Assembly (NCBI RefSeq): GCF_003711105.1
Contig: NZ_CP023865.1
Location: 186,001 to 250,000 of the forward strand
Reading direction: 5' to 3'
Length of the DNA stretch: 64,000 nucleotides
Source: Actinoplanes teichomyceticus ATCC 31121
Lineage (GTDB): Bacteria; Actinomycetota; Actinomycetes; Mycobacteriales; Micromonosporaceae
A model generated the notes under the pieces. It was given only the letters and a program-made list of their open reading frames with translations, searched no databases and was not told the DNA's origin. The translations under genes and the position numbers were made by a program. Of the stretch, positions 20,220 through 29,169 are shown piece after piece; position 1 is the stretch's first letter; each line of letters opens with the position of its first letter.

Positions 20220-21725
20220 ATGCGGCACGCACACCCCGACGACGCCATGGCCGCGAGCCGGCGCCGCCGCCGGATGATCACGGGCCTCGGTGCGGCCGGC
20301 GCCGCCGGTGCGGTCACCGCGCTCGTGGCGGTCCTCGTCCCGTCCGCCTCGGCCAGCACGATGTTCGACGACGACTTCGAGAACGGCGCGGGCAACTGGT
20401 CCAAGTCCGGTGGCGCCTGGTCGGTGGTGACCGACGGCTCGAAGGTGTACCGGCAGTCCAAGGCGGACAGTGGGCTCGCCCGGGTCTTCGCCGGCGAGAC
20501 CTCGTGGAGCGACTACTCGGTGCAGGCCCGGGTCAAGGGGGTCGACCTGGGCAGCGGCCTGGCCGGCGTGGCCGCCCGGGCCAGCGGCTCGTCGACCATG
20601 TACCGGCTCGCCCTGCTGGGCGCCGGCAAGGCCGAGCTGCAGGCGGTCAAGGGCAGCGCGGTCTCGGTGCTCGGCTCGGCCCCGGTGAGCGGCCTCAACT
20701 CCTGGCACACCCTGCGGATCGACGTTTCGGGCAGCACGATCAAGGGGTTCGTGGACGGCACGGCGATCGGCGGCGGCGCCGGCACGCTGGCCGGGACCGG
20801 CCGGATCGGCCTGGTCACCAGCTTCGCGGCGGCCGAGTTCGACGACGTCGCGGTGTCCCCGGTCGCGGGCTCCACCGCGACCGCCGCGCCCAGCGCCACG
20901 GCCACCAGGACCGCGACGGCGAGCCCGACCGGGACGGCCACCGCGAGCCCGACCAGGACCGCGACGGCGAGCCCGACCAGGACGGCCACCGCGAGCCCGA
21001 CCAGCACCGCCACCGCCGCCCCGACCGCGACGGCGTCCGCGTCCACCACCTGGCCGACCCCGAAGGGCCAGAAGCCCGTCACCGCGACCATCGAGGTGAC
21101 CGGCAGCTTCGACGGCGGCAACCTGCGCTACTACGGCAGCGGCGCGCTCGGCACGGCCTCGCAGGACGAGAGCCAGGGCCCGCTGTTCGAGCTGGCCGAC
21201 GGCGCCACCCTGTCGAACGTCATCCTGGGCGACCCGGCCGCGGACGGCGTGCATTGCAAGGGCTCCTGCACGCTGACCAACGTGTGGTGGGAGAACGTCG
21301 GCGAGGACGCCGCGACCTTCAAGGGCGGCACCTCGGCCGTCTACGCCGTGAACGGCGGCGGGGCCAAGGGCGCCGACGACAAGGTGTTCCAGCACAACGG
21401 CGGCGGCACGCTGACCATCAGGAACTTCCAGGTCAGTGACTACGGCAAGCTGTACCGCTCGTGCGGCAACTGCAAGACCCAGTACAAGCGCGCGGTCGTG
21501 CTGCAGAACGTGGTCGCCACCGGCAAGGCCAAGGCCCTGGTCGGCATCAACACCAACTTCGGCGACACCGCGACGCTGTCCGGCGTCACCGTGGTCGGCC
21601 ACCCGAGCCTGAAGATCTGCGTGAAGTTCAAGGGCAACAACACCGGCGCGGAGCCGACCGAGATCGGTACCGGCGCGGACGGCACCTCCTGCAAGTACTC
21701 GGAATCCGACATCACCTTCCAGTGA
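20220..21725 (+). CDS. Secreted pectate lyase, PL3 family, with N-terminal carbohydrate-type module
   Basis: 501 aa exported enzyme expected to cleave polygalacturonate by beta-elimination. The leader (about 1-45) has an SRRRRRM motif before the hydrophobic stretch, so Tat export is possible. Residues about 47-220 form a laminin-G/jelly-roll-like module (FDDDFENGAGNWSKSGG). A linker of Ala-Thr-Ser-Pro repeats follows (about 222-275). The C-terminal 225 residues are the PL3 beta-helix, with GSFDGGNLRYYG, DGVHCKGSCTLTNVWWENVGEDAATFKG and paired cysteines (SCGNCKTQYKRAVVLQNV). AGGAGC precedes ATG 20220. A Crp-like operator sits upstream and a strong hairpin follows the stop, so it is monocistronic. 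Confidence 0.9.
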   Translation: MRHAHPDDAMAASRRRRRMITGLGAAGAAGAVTALVAVLVPSASASTMFDDDFENGAGNWSKSGGAWSVVTDGSKVYRQSKADSGLARVFAGETSWSDYSVQARVKGVDLGSGLAGVAARASGSSTMYRLALLGAGKAELQAVKGSAVSVLGSAPVSGLNSWHTLRIDVSGSTIKGFVDGTAIGGGAGTLAGTGRIGLVTSFAAAEFDDVAVSPVAGSTATAAPSATATRTATASPTGTATASPTRTATASPTRTATASPTSTATAAPTATASASTTWPTPKGQKPVTATIEVTGSFDGGNLRYYGSGALGTASQDESQGPLFELADGATLSNVILGDPAADGVHCKGSCTLTNVWWENVGEDAATFKGGTSAVYAVNGGGAKGADDKVFQHNGGGTLTIRNFQVSDYGKLYRSCGNCKTQYKRAVVLQNVVATGKAKALVGINTNFGDTATLSGVTVVGHPSLKICVKFKGNNTGAEPTEIGTGADGTSCKYSESDITFQ

Positions 21726-21730
21726 TGTCC

Positions 21731-21764
21731 CGGTGGCCGCCGGGTGCCAGACCGGCGGCCACCG
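21731..21764 (+). terminator. Stem-loop terminator after the pectate lyase
   Basis: Perfect 13-bp stem CGGTGGCCGCCGG / CCGGCGGCCACCG with an 8-nt loop, starting 6 nt after the stop codon. Confidence 0.75.
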
Positions 21765-21790
21765 TCCGACCCGTCCGTAGAAGGGTGCCG

Positions 21791-22294
21791 ATGCGCGACG
21801 CCGCCTACCACGCGTACTTCGAGCAGCACCACGACTCGTTGTCGCGACTGGCGTACCTGATGACCGGGGACGCCTCGGCCGCCGACGACCTGGCGGCGGA
21901 CGCCATGACCGAGGTGTGGCGGCACTGGGACCGGGTGCAGGCGGCGGACGACCCGGCGGCGTACGGGCACGGGATCCTGATGAACCTGGCCCGTAACTGG
22001 ATCCGCAAGCGGAGCCGCGAGCGCCTGTTCTCGCTGGAGGTGCTCAAACGGGCGCCGGAGTCGGACGTGCCGGCCGTGCTGGACGTGCGTCGTGCCCTGG
22101 CCCGGCTGCCGCACCGGCGGCGAGCCTGCGTGGTGCTGCGGTACGCGTTCGACATGTCCGAGCGGGAGGTCGCGGCCACCCTGGGGATCTCCGCGGGCGC
22201 GGTGAAGAGCGCGACGTCGCGGGGCGCGAAGCAGTTGGCCGAGATGCTCGGCGGCAGTCTGGCACGAATCGACGGTTGGGAGGCGGCGCGGTGA
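21791..22294 (+). CDS. SigE-family ECF RNA polymerase sigma factor
   Basis: About 167 aa. Region 2 (about 10-75) includes YFEQHHDSLSRLAYLMTGD and the acidic DDLAADAMTEVWRHW; region 4 (about 105-160) includes RRACVVLRYAFDMSEREVAATLGIS with the helix-turn-helix and AVKSATSRG. This is the actinomycete SigE-like ECF subfamily. ATG 21791 has AGAAGGG 5 nt upstream. The GTGA overlap with the next gene, which encodes a membrane protein, suggests a sigma/anti-sigma pair. Its target promoters are unknown. Confidence 0.87.
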   Translation: MRDAAYHAYFEQHHDSLSRLAYLMTGDASAADDLAADAMTEVWRHWDRVQAADDPAAYGHGILMNLARNWIRKRSRERLFSLEVLKRAPESDVPAVLDVRRALARLPHRRRACVVLRYAFDMSEREVAATLGISAGAVKSATSRGAKQLAEMLGGSLARIDGWEAAR

Positions 22295-23109
22295 CGCTCA
22301 CCGAGGACGAGCTGCGCGCGGTGCTGCGCGCCGAGGCGGCAGCACACCGGCCCGACCGCGTGGCGATCCTCGATCGGATCACGCAGACGGCGATGCGGAA
22401 CGGGGGCGCGGGAGGGCGTGCCCCGCGGATCCGGATCGCCGGCGCGGCAGCAGCGGTGGCTGCCGTGCTGGGGGGCGGCGGTTTCGCCCAGTGGGCGCTG
22501 GCCGGCGGACCGGGAGACGACCGGCCCGTGCCGCCGCCCCCACCGGTCACCACGTCGGTCGGTCCGGCCGTCACGGAGAGCGCTTCCCCGGCCGCTTCCG
22601 CCTCGCCCTCACGCGCCCCGAGCAGCCCGGCCGGCAGGTCCCCGGGCGCGCGGCGGTCCAGCCGGTCCGGGTCCCCGCCGGCGACCACGACCAGCACCGC
22701 GACCAACCCGGCGGCCGAGCCCGCCAGGACCGCTTCGCTCTGGTCCGACGGCTCGGTCGACGTGGGTGGCGACACCCAGGCCAGCAGCGTGGTGACGCTG
22801 CGGACCACCGAGAAACTCACCGCGCTGCAGGTGACGATCCGGGTGGCGAGGACGGCCGGGCTGACCTCCCGGGGCAGCAGCCAGCAGGTGCCCGGCGCGA
22901 GCGTCGACAGCAGCGTGACCGAGGAGGGTGATGTGCTGGTCCACCACTTCACGCTCTCCTCCGGGGACACGCTCGATCCGGGCACGTACACGTTCTTCGC
23001 GCGGTACACGTACCCCGCCGGCGGCCGGGACGCCGGCGCGGACCGCTACTCGGCGACCGCGACCGGCGGGTCCGGCGCCACCCTGAGCGCCTCCGGCGCC
23101 TTCGGCTGA
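22291..23109 (+). CDS. Membrane-anchored putative anti-sigma factor or sensor
   Basis: About 272 aa. A short cytoplasmic N-terminus (about 1-48, TEDELRAVLRAEAAAHRPDR) precedes one membrane helix (about 49-70). A low-complexity Pro/Ser/Thr linker (about 80-150) leads to an extracytoplasmic beta-rich domain of about 120 residues not seen elsewhere in the window. No zinc-binding anti-sigma motif (HxxxCxxC) is present, so assignment rests on the 4-nt GTGA overlap with the sigma gene and on the topology. GTG 22291 is taken as start because of that overlap. Confidence 0.6.
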   Translation: MTLTEDELRAVLRAEAAAHRPDRVAILDRITQTAMRNGGAGGRAPRIRIAGAAAAVAAVLGGGGFAQWALAGGPGDDRPVPPPPPVTTSVGPAVTESASPAASASPSRAPSSPAGRSPGARRSSRSGSPPATTTSTATNPAAEPARTASLWSDGSVDVGGDTQASSVVTLRTTEKLTALQVTIRVARTAGLTSRGSSQQVPGASVDSSVTEEGDVLVHHFTLSSGDTLDPGTYTFFARYTYPAGGRDAGADRYSATATGGSGATLSASGAFG

Positions 23110-23229
23110 GCGCTGCTCGCGGCGGGCGGGGCGGCGCTACTCCGCCGGCTCCCCAGCCGGGGCGAGCGTCTGTCCACAGGCGACGCGATGCCGGCGCCGG
23201 CTCCTAGCCGGATGTGACAGCATCGCGGC

Positions 23230-23733
23230 ATGGCCGATCTGAGCGTGCGCGAGATGACCGCGGATGAGTTCGACGCATGGCACGAGGCCGTCATGCGATC
23301 CTTCGCCGAGGCCCAGACCGACGCCGGCGTCGGCACGTTCGAGGAGAACCTGCGGCGTGTGCGGGAGGCGCAGGCGGCGTTGCTGCCGCGCGGCCGCCAG
23401 ACCCCGGGGATGCTGTTCCTCAACGGGGTCGGCCCGGACGGCGTCGTGGTCGGCGCGATGTGGATCGGCCTCGAGCACCCGCGCGGCTTCCCCGGCTGCG
23501 CGTTCCTCTACGAGATCGCGATCGACGAGGCGTTCCAGGGCGCCGGTTACGGCCGGGCGCTGCTCACCGCCGGTGAGGAGATCGTCCGCGAGCACGGGCT
23601 GACCGGGCTCGAGCTCAACGTCTTCGCCGCCAACACCCGCGCGCTCAACCTCTACACCACCGCCGGGTACCGCGTGATCACCCAGCAGATGCGCAAGGAC
23701 CTGCGGTCAGGGAGCACTGATCATGAGGGCTGA
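23230..23733 (+). CDS. GNAT family N-acetyltransferase
   Basis: 167 aa. The acetyl-CoA site is visible in FLYEIAIDEAFQGAGYGRALL (about residues 96-116, with the Q/RxxGxG/A loop), followed by GLTGLELNVFAANTRALNLYTTAGY, the standard GNAT motif B. ATG 23230 fits the family start. Substrate unknown. The last 27 nt overlap the 3' end of the convergent STAS gene. Confidence 0.85.
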   Translation: MADLSVREMTADEFDAWHEAVMRSFAEAQTDAGVGTFEENLRRVREAQAALLPRGRQTPGMLFLNGVGPDGVVVGAMWIGLEHPRGFPGCAFLYEIAIDEAFQGAGYGRALLTAGEEIVREHGLTGLELNVFAANTRALNLYTTAGYRVITQQMRKDLRSGSTDHEG

Positions 23734-24033
23734 CCGGAGTCCGGTGATGTCCAGCACCCGCATCAGGAAATCGCCCACGTTGGCCAGCGCCAGCACGGTC
23801 TGGTTGTGCTGCGCCTTGCGGCTGAGCACCACCAGCGTCCCCAGGCCCTGCGAGTCGCAGAAGGTGACGCCGGCCATGTCCAACACGATGCGGTTGGGCG
23901 GCTCGGCGGCGAGGATGTCGTTGACGAGGGTGGACAGCTCGGTGACCGTGAGCACGTCGATCTCCCCGGCGAGCTGCACGATGACCTCGTCGGGGGCGCG
24001 CTGAACCGTGATGGACAGCTCGGGTCGCTCCAC
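23707..24033 (-). CDS. STAS-domain anti-sigma factor antagonist (RsbV/SpoIIAA type)
   Basis: 108 aa, a complete STAS domain: VIVQLAGEIDVLTVTELSTLV, then VLDMAGVTFCDSQGLGTLVVL with the phosphorylatable serine in CDSQG. Proteins of this class bind an RsbW-like kinase when unphosphorylated and so free a sigma factor. It is a plausible substrate for the PP2C phosphatases and GHKL kinases elsewhere in the window, but none is adjacent. GTG 24033 is the start. It overlaps the convergent GNAT gene by 27 nt and is divergent from hemL. Confidence 0.88.
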   Translation of the reverse strand: MERPELSITVQRAPDEVIVQLAGEIDVLTVTELSTLVNDILAAEPPNRIVLDMAGVTFCDSQGLGTLVVLSRKAQHNQTVLALANVGDFLMRVLDITGLRSALMISAP

Positions 24034-24169
24034 GCCGGCCAGCCTATCCTCTTACACGCGAATCGGCCCGTCGGGCGCGGTCAGACCGGGCTGTTCCGGA
24101 CATCATCCGGTGACGTGAACAACCCTCTCGACACTGCCACCCGTGCTCGCTGACAGAATGGGAACCGCT

Positions 24170-25501
24170 GTGACCACGACATATTCCACCGCGGATCTTC
24201 CGTACCCGGAGGACGCCCCGGTCTCCCAGGCCCTGTTCGACCGCGCCCAGGCCACCATCCCCGGCGGGGTCAATTCACCTGTGCGTGCGTTCCGCGCGGT
24301 CGGCGGCACGCCTCGATTCATGACCCAGGGCAGCGGCCCGTGGCTGACCGACGCCGACGGCCGGCGCTACGTCGACCTGGTGTGCTCCTGGGGGCCGCTG
24401 ATCCACGGCCACGCCCATCCGGAGATCGTCGCCGCGGTGCAGCGCGCCGCGGCGCTCGGCACCAGCTTCGGCACGCCCACCGCGGGCGAGGTCGAGCTGG
24501 CCGAGGAGATCGTCCGGCGGACCGCCGTCGACGAGGTGCGACTGGTCAACTCCGGCACCGAGGCGACCATGACCGCGATCCGGCTGGCCCGCGGCTGGAC
24601 CAGCCGGTCGAAGGTGGTGAAGTTCGCCGGCTGCTACCACGGCCACGTGGACGCGCTGCTGGCCGCGGCCGGCTCCGGGGTGGCCACCCTGGGGCTGCCC
24701 GACTCTCCCGGGGTCACCGGGGCGGCGGCCGCGGAGACCATCGTGCTGCCGTACAACGACGTCGCCGCGGTCGAGGCCGCCTTCGCCGCGGAGGGCGACC
24801 GGATCGCCGCGGTCATCACCGAGGCGGCGCCGGGCAACATGGGCGTGGTCACGCCGCGTGACGGCTTCAACCAGAAACTCGCCGAGATCGCCCACCGGCA
24901 CGGCGCCCTGCTGATCGTCGACGAGGTGATGACCGGCTTCCGGGTCTCCGCAGGGGGCTGGGCCGGGCTGGAGCCGGTCGACGCCGACCTGTTCACCTTC
25001 GGCAAGGTGATGGGCGGCGGCCTGCCCGCGGCGGCGTTCGGCGGCCGCCGGGAGATCATGTCTCGGCTGGCCCCGGCCGGCCCGGTCTACCAGGCCGGCA
25101 CCCTCTCCGGGAACCCGCTGGCCTGCGCCGCCGGCCTGGCCTCGCTGCGGCTGGCCGACGCGGACGTCTACAAGCGCCTGGACGAGCTGGCCGGCACGGT
25201 CGGCGCGCTGGCGTCGGAGGCGCTGACCGCCGCCGGCGTGCCGCACCGGCTGTCCTACGCCGGCAACATGTTCTCGATCTTCTTCACCGAGGACGAGGTC
25301 GTCGACTACGACTCGGCCAGGGCGCAGGACGCCGCGGCGTTCAAGGCGTTCTTCCACACCATGCTGGCGCGCGGGGTGTACCTGCCGCCGAGCGCGTTCG
25401 AGTCGTGGTTCGTGTCGACCGCGATCGACGACGCGGCGCTGGAGCAGATCGCGGCCGCACTGCCACACGCGGCGCGGGCCGCGGCGGGGAGTCAGCGGTG
25501 A
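24170..25501 (+). CDS. hemL: Glutamate-1-semialdehyde 2,1-aminomutase
   Basis: About 443 aa PLP enzyme converting glutamate-1-semialdehyde to 5-aminolevulinate in the C5 haem pathway. Diagnostic segments: [44 protein letters not shown], and the PLP lysine in [21 protein letters not shown] 24170 is preferred over ATG 24158; ribosome sites are weak for both. It leads a tightly packed run with the phosphatase (GTGA overlap), the ResA-like protein and the cytochrome c maturation genes, the same order known from mycobacteria (hemL to ccsA), linking haem supply with haem attachment. Confidence 0.95.
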   Translation: MTTTYSTADLPYPEDAPVSQALFDRAQATIPGGVNSPVRAFRAVGGTPRFMTQGSGPWLTDADGRRYVDLVCSWGPLIHGHAHPEIVAAVQRAAALGTSFGTPTAGEVELAEEIVRRTAVDEVRLVNSGTEATMTAIRLARGWTSRSKVVKFAGCYHGHVDALLAAAGSGVATLGLPDSPGVTGAAAAETIVLPYNDVAAVEAAFAAEGDRIAAVITEAAPGNMGVVTPRDGFNQKLAEIAHRHGALLIVDEVMTGFRVSAGGWAGLEPVDADLFTFGKVMGGGLPAAAFGGRREIMSRLAPAGPVYQAGTLSGNPLACAAGLASLRLADADVYKRLDELAGTVGALASEALTAAGVPHRLSYAGNMFSIFFTEDEVVDYDSARAQDAAAFKAFFHTMLARGVYLPPSAFESWFVSTAIDDAALEQIAAALPHAARAAAGSQR

Positions 25502-26154
25502 GCGAGCCGACCAGGACGACCGTGCACGTGTTCCGGCACGGTGAGGTCTTCAACCCCACCCGGATCCTGTACGGCCGGCTGCCCGACTTCCACCTCTCCG
25601 AGCTCGGGCACCAGATGGCCAAGGCGGCCGCCCAGGCGCTCTCCGGCCGGGACGTCACGCACGTGGTGGCCAGCCCGCTGGAGCGCGCCCAGGAGACCGC
25701 CGCGCCGATCGCCGCCGAGTTCGAGCTGGAGACGGCGACCGACGTCCGGCTCATCGAGAGCGCGAACTACTTCGAGGGCAAGCGGGTCTCGGTCGGTGAC
25801 GGCGCGTTCAGCAACCCCCGGCACTGGTGGGTGCTGCGCGACCCGATCACCCCGTCCTGGGGCGAGGCGTACCTCGCGATCGCCCGGCGGATGTTCGAGG
25901 CGTTGCAGGCCGCCCGGGTCGCGGCCGAGGGGCACGAGGCGGTCTGCGTCTCGCACCAGCTGCCGATCTGGACCCTCCGGCGGTACGTCGAGGGCAAGCG
26001 CCTGTGGCACGACCCGCGCAAGCGGCAGTGTGGCCTGGCCAGCCTGACCTCGTTCCGCTTCGAGGGGTCCAAGGTGGTCGGCATCGACTACAGCGAGCCG
26101 GCCGCGCATCTGGTCGCGCTCTCCGCCACCGCCAAGACCGCCAAGGGAGCCTGA
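25498..26154 (+). CDS. Histidine phosphatase (phosphoglycerate mutase-like) family protein
   Basis: 218 aa. The catalytic motif is [13 protein letters not shown] (RHG near residue 14), with the second histidine in [12 protein letters not shown] 25498 overlaps the hemL stop; a longer frame upstream lies wholly inside hemL. Members of this group at the same position in mycobacteria are uncharacterised. It ends 2 nt before the ResA-like gene, so it belongs to the same operon. Substrate unknown. Confidence 0.85.
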   Translation: MSEPTRTTVHVFRHGEVFNPTRILYGRLPDFHLSELGHQMAKAAAQALSGRDVTHVVASPLERAQETAAPIAAEFELETATDVRLIESANYFEGKRVSVGDGAFSNPRHWWVLRDPITPSWGEAYLAIARRMFEALQAARVAAEGHEAVCVSHQLPIWTLRRYVEGKRLWHDPRKRQCGLASLTSFRFEGSKVVGIDYSEPAAHLVALSATAKTAKGA

Positions 26155-26156
26155 CC

Positions 26157-26714
26157 GTGCGCCGTCTCCTCGTCGCCGCCCTCGCCGTGGCTGCCACCGC
26201 CGGCGCCCTGACCGGTTGTGGCGGCGAGGAGAACTGGGCGAAGAAGTGCGCCGCCACCAACGGCGTGGTCGAGTGCGACGTGGCGGACCGGCCGCAGGTC
26301 GGCGACGTGACCGGCGAGCTGCTCGACGGTGGGCGATACGACGTCGCCGACGACCGCGGCAAGGTCGTCGTGGTCAACTTCTGGGGCTCCTGGTGCGCGC
26401 CGTGCCGGGCCGAGGCGGCCGACCTGGAGAAGACCTACCAGGCGACCAAGGCGAAGAACGTGACGTTCCTGGGGATCAACTCGCGGGACGACCGGGACTC
26501 GGCCAAGGCGTTCGAGCGGGGCCGGATCACCTACCCGAGCATCTACGACTTCGACGGCGACGTCGCGCTGAAGTTCGACGTCACCCAGACCACCACGCCG
26601 GCCACCCTGATCCTGGACCGGCAGGGCCGGATCGCGGTCGCGCTGCGGCGCTCCACCACCGCCGGTGAGCTGCAGCCTCTCGTGGAACGGGTGGCCGCGG
26701 AGGGGAACGGCTGA
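26157..26714 (+). CDS. resA: TlpA/ResA-like thiol:disulfide oxidoreductase lipoprotein
   Basis: 185 aa thioredoxin-fold lipoprotein that keeps apocytochrome c cysteines reduced outside the membrane. The leader (about 1-21) ends in a lipobox-like LTGCGG. The active site is WGSWCAPCR with Cys80 and Cys83. The cis-proline motif TTTPATLI and a final QPLVERV helix complete the fold. Start GTG 26157 lies 2 nt after the previous stop. The next gene, ccdA, overlaps by one base (TGATG) and would supply electrons. Confidence 0.88.
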   Translation: MRRLLVAALAVAATAGALTGCGGEENWAKKCAATNGVVECDVADRPQVGDVTGELLDGGRYDVADDRGKVVVVNFWGSWCAPCRAEAADLEKTYQATKAKNVTFLGINSRDDRDSAKAFERGRITYPSIYDFDGDVALKFDVTQTTTPATLILDRQGRIAVALRRSTTAGELQPLVERVAAEGNG

Positions 26715-27541
26715 TGGGCGACGCCTTCAACGACGTGGCCACCGGCGGCCCGCTGCTGCTGGCCATCGGCGCTGCCATGATCGCCGGGGTGGTCAGCATC
26801 CTGTCGCCGTGCGTGCTGCCGCTGGTCCCCGGCTACCTGTCGTACGTCACCGGGCTGGCCGGGTCGGATCTGGAGGCCGCGATCGGCACCACCCGCCCGG
26901 GCCCGGCGGGGTCCGGCGGGGTCGCCGTGCGGACCGCCACCAGGCCGCGGGCGGTGGCCCTGAAGAGCCGGGTGCTGGCCGGCAGCCTGCTCTTCGTGCT
27001 CGGCTTCTCGGTGGTCTTCACGCTGATGGTCACACTGGTGGCGAACGTCGCGATCACGCTGTTGACCAACCGGGACACGCTCAACCTGATCCTCGGTGTG
27101 CTGATCATCGTGCTCGGTCTGGTCTACCTGGGCTGGATTCCCGGGTTGCAGCGCGAAGCCCGGATCAGCCGGCTGCCGTCGGCCGGGCTCCTCGGCGCAC
27201 CGGTGTTCGGCGCGATCTTCGCGGTGTCCTGGATGCCGTGCACCGGCCCCACCCTGGCCGCGGTGACGAGCATGGCCGCCACCACCGGCAGCACCGACCG
27301 CGCGGTGATCCTGGCGCTGGCCTTCAGCCTGGGGCTGGGCGTGCCGTTCATCCTGTTCGGGCTCTTCTTCCGCAAGCTCCTCGGCGTCTTCACCGCCATC
27401 CGCCGTAACAGCCGCTGGGTCACCCGGGTCGGCGGAGCGCTGCTGATCGCGGTCGGGGTCACGCTGGTCAGCGGCCGATGGCCGTACTTCCTGGCGTGGC
27501 TGCAGACCACGTTCAACTTCGGCGGGGAGACCCTGCTGTGA
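26714..27541 (+). CDS. ccdA: Cytochrome c biogenesis protein CcdA
   Basis: 275 aa polytopic membrane protein that moves electrons from cytoplasmic thioredoxin to extracytoplasmic ResA. Six or so helices are visible. The two redox cysteines lie in SILSPCVLPLVPGYLSYV (helix 1) and VSWMPCTGPTLAAV (helix 4). Between helices one and two is a Gly/Pro/Thr-rich insert of about 40 residues (about 55-90). Overlaps with both neighbours (TGATG and GTGA) show tight coupling in the operon. Confidence 0.93.
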   Translation: MGDAFNDVATGGPLLLAIGAAMIAGVVSILSPCVLPLVPGYLSYVTGLAGSDLEAAIGTTRPGPAGSGGVAVRTATRPRAVALKSRVLAGSLLFVLGFSVVFTLMVTLVANVAITLLTNRDTLNLILGVLIIVLGLVYLGWIPGLQREARISRLPSAGLLGAPVFGAIFAVSWMPCTGPTLAAVTSMAATTGSTDRAVILALAFSLGLGVPFILFGLFFRKLLGVFTAIRRNSRWVTRVGGALLIAVGVTLVSGRWPYFLAWLQTTFNFGGETLL

Positions 27542-29169
27542 CCGTCGTCGAGGACCGGCCGGACACCGCCGAGGCGCCACCGCCGCGCCGGACGAACCCG
27601 CTGTGGGCGCTGCTGCGCAACTCGTGGCGGCAGCTGACCAGCATGCGTACCGCGCTGATCCTGCTCTTCCTGCTGGCCGTCGCGGCGATCCCGGGCTCGG
27701 TGTTCCCGCAGACCTCGGTGAACCGCGAACGGGTCTCGCAGTACTTCACCGCGCATCCGAAGCTGGCGCCCTGGGTGGACCGGCTGGGCGGCTTCGACGT
27801 GTACGCCTCGCCCTGGTTCGCGGCGATCTACCTGCTGCTGTTCACCTCGCTGATCGGCTGTGTGCTGCCCCGGCTGCGCGACCACGTACGCGCGCTGCGG
27901 ACCGTGCCGCCGGAGGCGCCGAAGCGGATGGACCGCCTGCCGCAGCACGCCCCAGCGGTCGCGCTCGCGGAGGATCCGGCCGCGGCGGCGCAGCGGCTGG
28001 CGCGCACGCTGCGCCGTCGGATGTTCCGTACCCGGGTGCGCGAGCTGCCGGACGGCGGGTACTCGGTCGCGGCCGAGAAGGGCTACCTCAAGGAGACCGG
28101 CAACCTGATCTTCCACATCGCCATGCTGGCGGTGCTGATCGGCGTCGGTTTCGGGCACTGGTACGGCTGGCACGGCAACCGGCTGCTGGTGGCCGGCGAG
28201 GACCAGGGCTTCTGCAACGCGATCACGCAGTACGACGACTCCGCGCTCGGGCCCCGGGTCAGCGCCGCCGACCTGCCGAAGTTCTGCCTGCGGATGACCG
28301 ATTTCGAGGCCACCTACCAGAGCACCGGGCAGCCCAGGTCGTTCCTGGCCACGGTGCAGGTCAAGGAGGGCGGCAGCTGGCGGACGGAGAGCTTCACGGT
28401 CAACGACCCGCTCCGGCTGAACCACGCCAACGTGCACCTGATCGGCCAGGGGTACGCGCCGATCCTGCGCTACACCGACCGGTACGGCGTCAGCCAGACC
28501 AAGATCGTCCCGTTCCTGCCCACCGACGGCATGCAGACCAGCGAGGGCGTCGCCCAGTTCCCGGACGTCAACATCGATCCGCGGACGAACAAGCGCGACG
28601 ACCGGCTGCAGGTCGGTTTCGAGGGCGTCTACCTGCCGACCGGCGGCACCGACGGCAGCGCCGTCTCGCGCTTCCCGGCCGAGAACAACCCGGTGCTGTA
28701 CCTGGCCGCCTACCGCGGCAACCTGGGCCTGGACGTGGGCAAGTCCGGCTCGGTGTACGCGCTCGACCGCGGGCAGATCAACAACGGCGAGCTGAAGAAG
28801 GTCAGCGGCGAGCGGCCGTACGTGCTGCGGCCGGGCCAGACCCTGACCCTGGACGACGGCACCAAGCTGGAGTTCCTCGGCACCCGACAGTTCGCCACCC
28901 TGTCCATCCGGTACGACCCGACCCAGGCGCTCCTGCTGGTCGGCGCGGTGCTCGGGCTGCTCGGGCTGATGCTCTCGCTCTTCGTGCACCGGCGCCGCGT
29001 CTGGTTCCGGGTGCTACCGGGCAACGCTCCGGGAGCCGGCGGTAGCGTGGTCGAAGCCGGTGGGCTGCCCCGTACCGACTATCCGGGGTTCGCGGCCGAG
29101 TTCGCCGCGCTGACCCGGCCCGCCGGCGACGACGGGCCGCCCGGGCACGCCGAGGAAGGAACGCTCTGA
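27538..29169 (+). CDS. resB: Cytochrome c biogenesis protein ResB/CcsB-type
   Basis: 543 aa. ResB subunit of the System II haem ligation complex. Three N-terminal helices: SMRTALILLFLLAVAAIPGS, WFAAIYLLLFTSLIGCVLPR, and a third at NLIFHIAMLAVLIGVGFGHW; then a large extracytoplasmic domain (about 220-450) and a last helix (ALLLVGAVLGLLGLMLSLFV). The cytoplasmic tail is short and Pro-rich. GTG 27538 overlaps the ccdA stop. Works with CcsA encoded next to attach haem to CxxCH sites. Confidence 0.92.
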   Translation: MTVVEDRPDTAEAPPPRRTNPLWALLRNSWRQLTSMRTALILLFLLAVAAIPGSVFPQTSVNRERVSQYFTAHPKLAPWVDRLGGFDVYASPWFAAIYLLLFTSLIGCVLPRLRDHVRALRTVPPEAPKRMDRLPQHAPAVALAEDPAAAAQRLARTLRRRMFRTRVRELPDGGYSVAAEKGYLKETGNLIFHIAMLAVLIGVGFGHWYGWHGNRLLVAGEDQGFCNAITQYDDSALGPRVSAADLPKFCLRMTDFEATYQSTGQPRSFLATVQVKEGGSWRTESFTVNDPLRLNHANVHLIGQGYAPILRYTDRYGVSQTKIVPFLPTDGMQTSEGVAQFPDVNIDPRTNKRDDRLQVGFEGVYLPTGGTDGSAVSRFPAENNPVLYLAAYRGNLGLDVGKSGSVYALDRGQINNGELKKVSGERPYVLRPGQTLTLDDGTKLEFLGTRQFATLSIRYDPTQALLLVGAVLGLLGLMLSLFVHRRRVWFRVLPGNAPGAGGSVVEAGGLPRTDYPGFAAEFAALTRPAGDDGPPGHAEEGTL

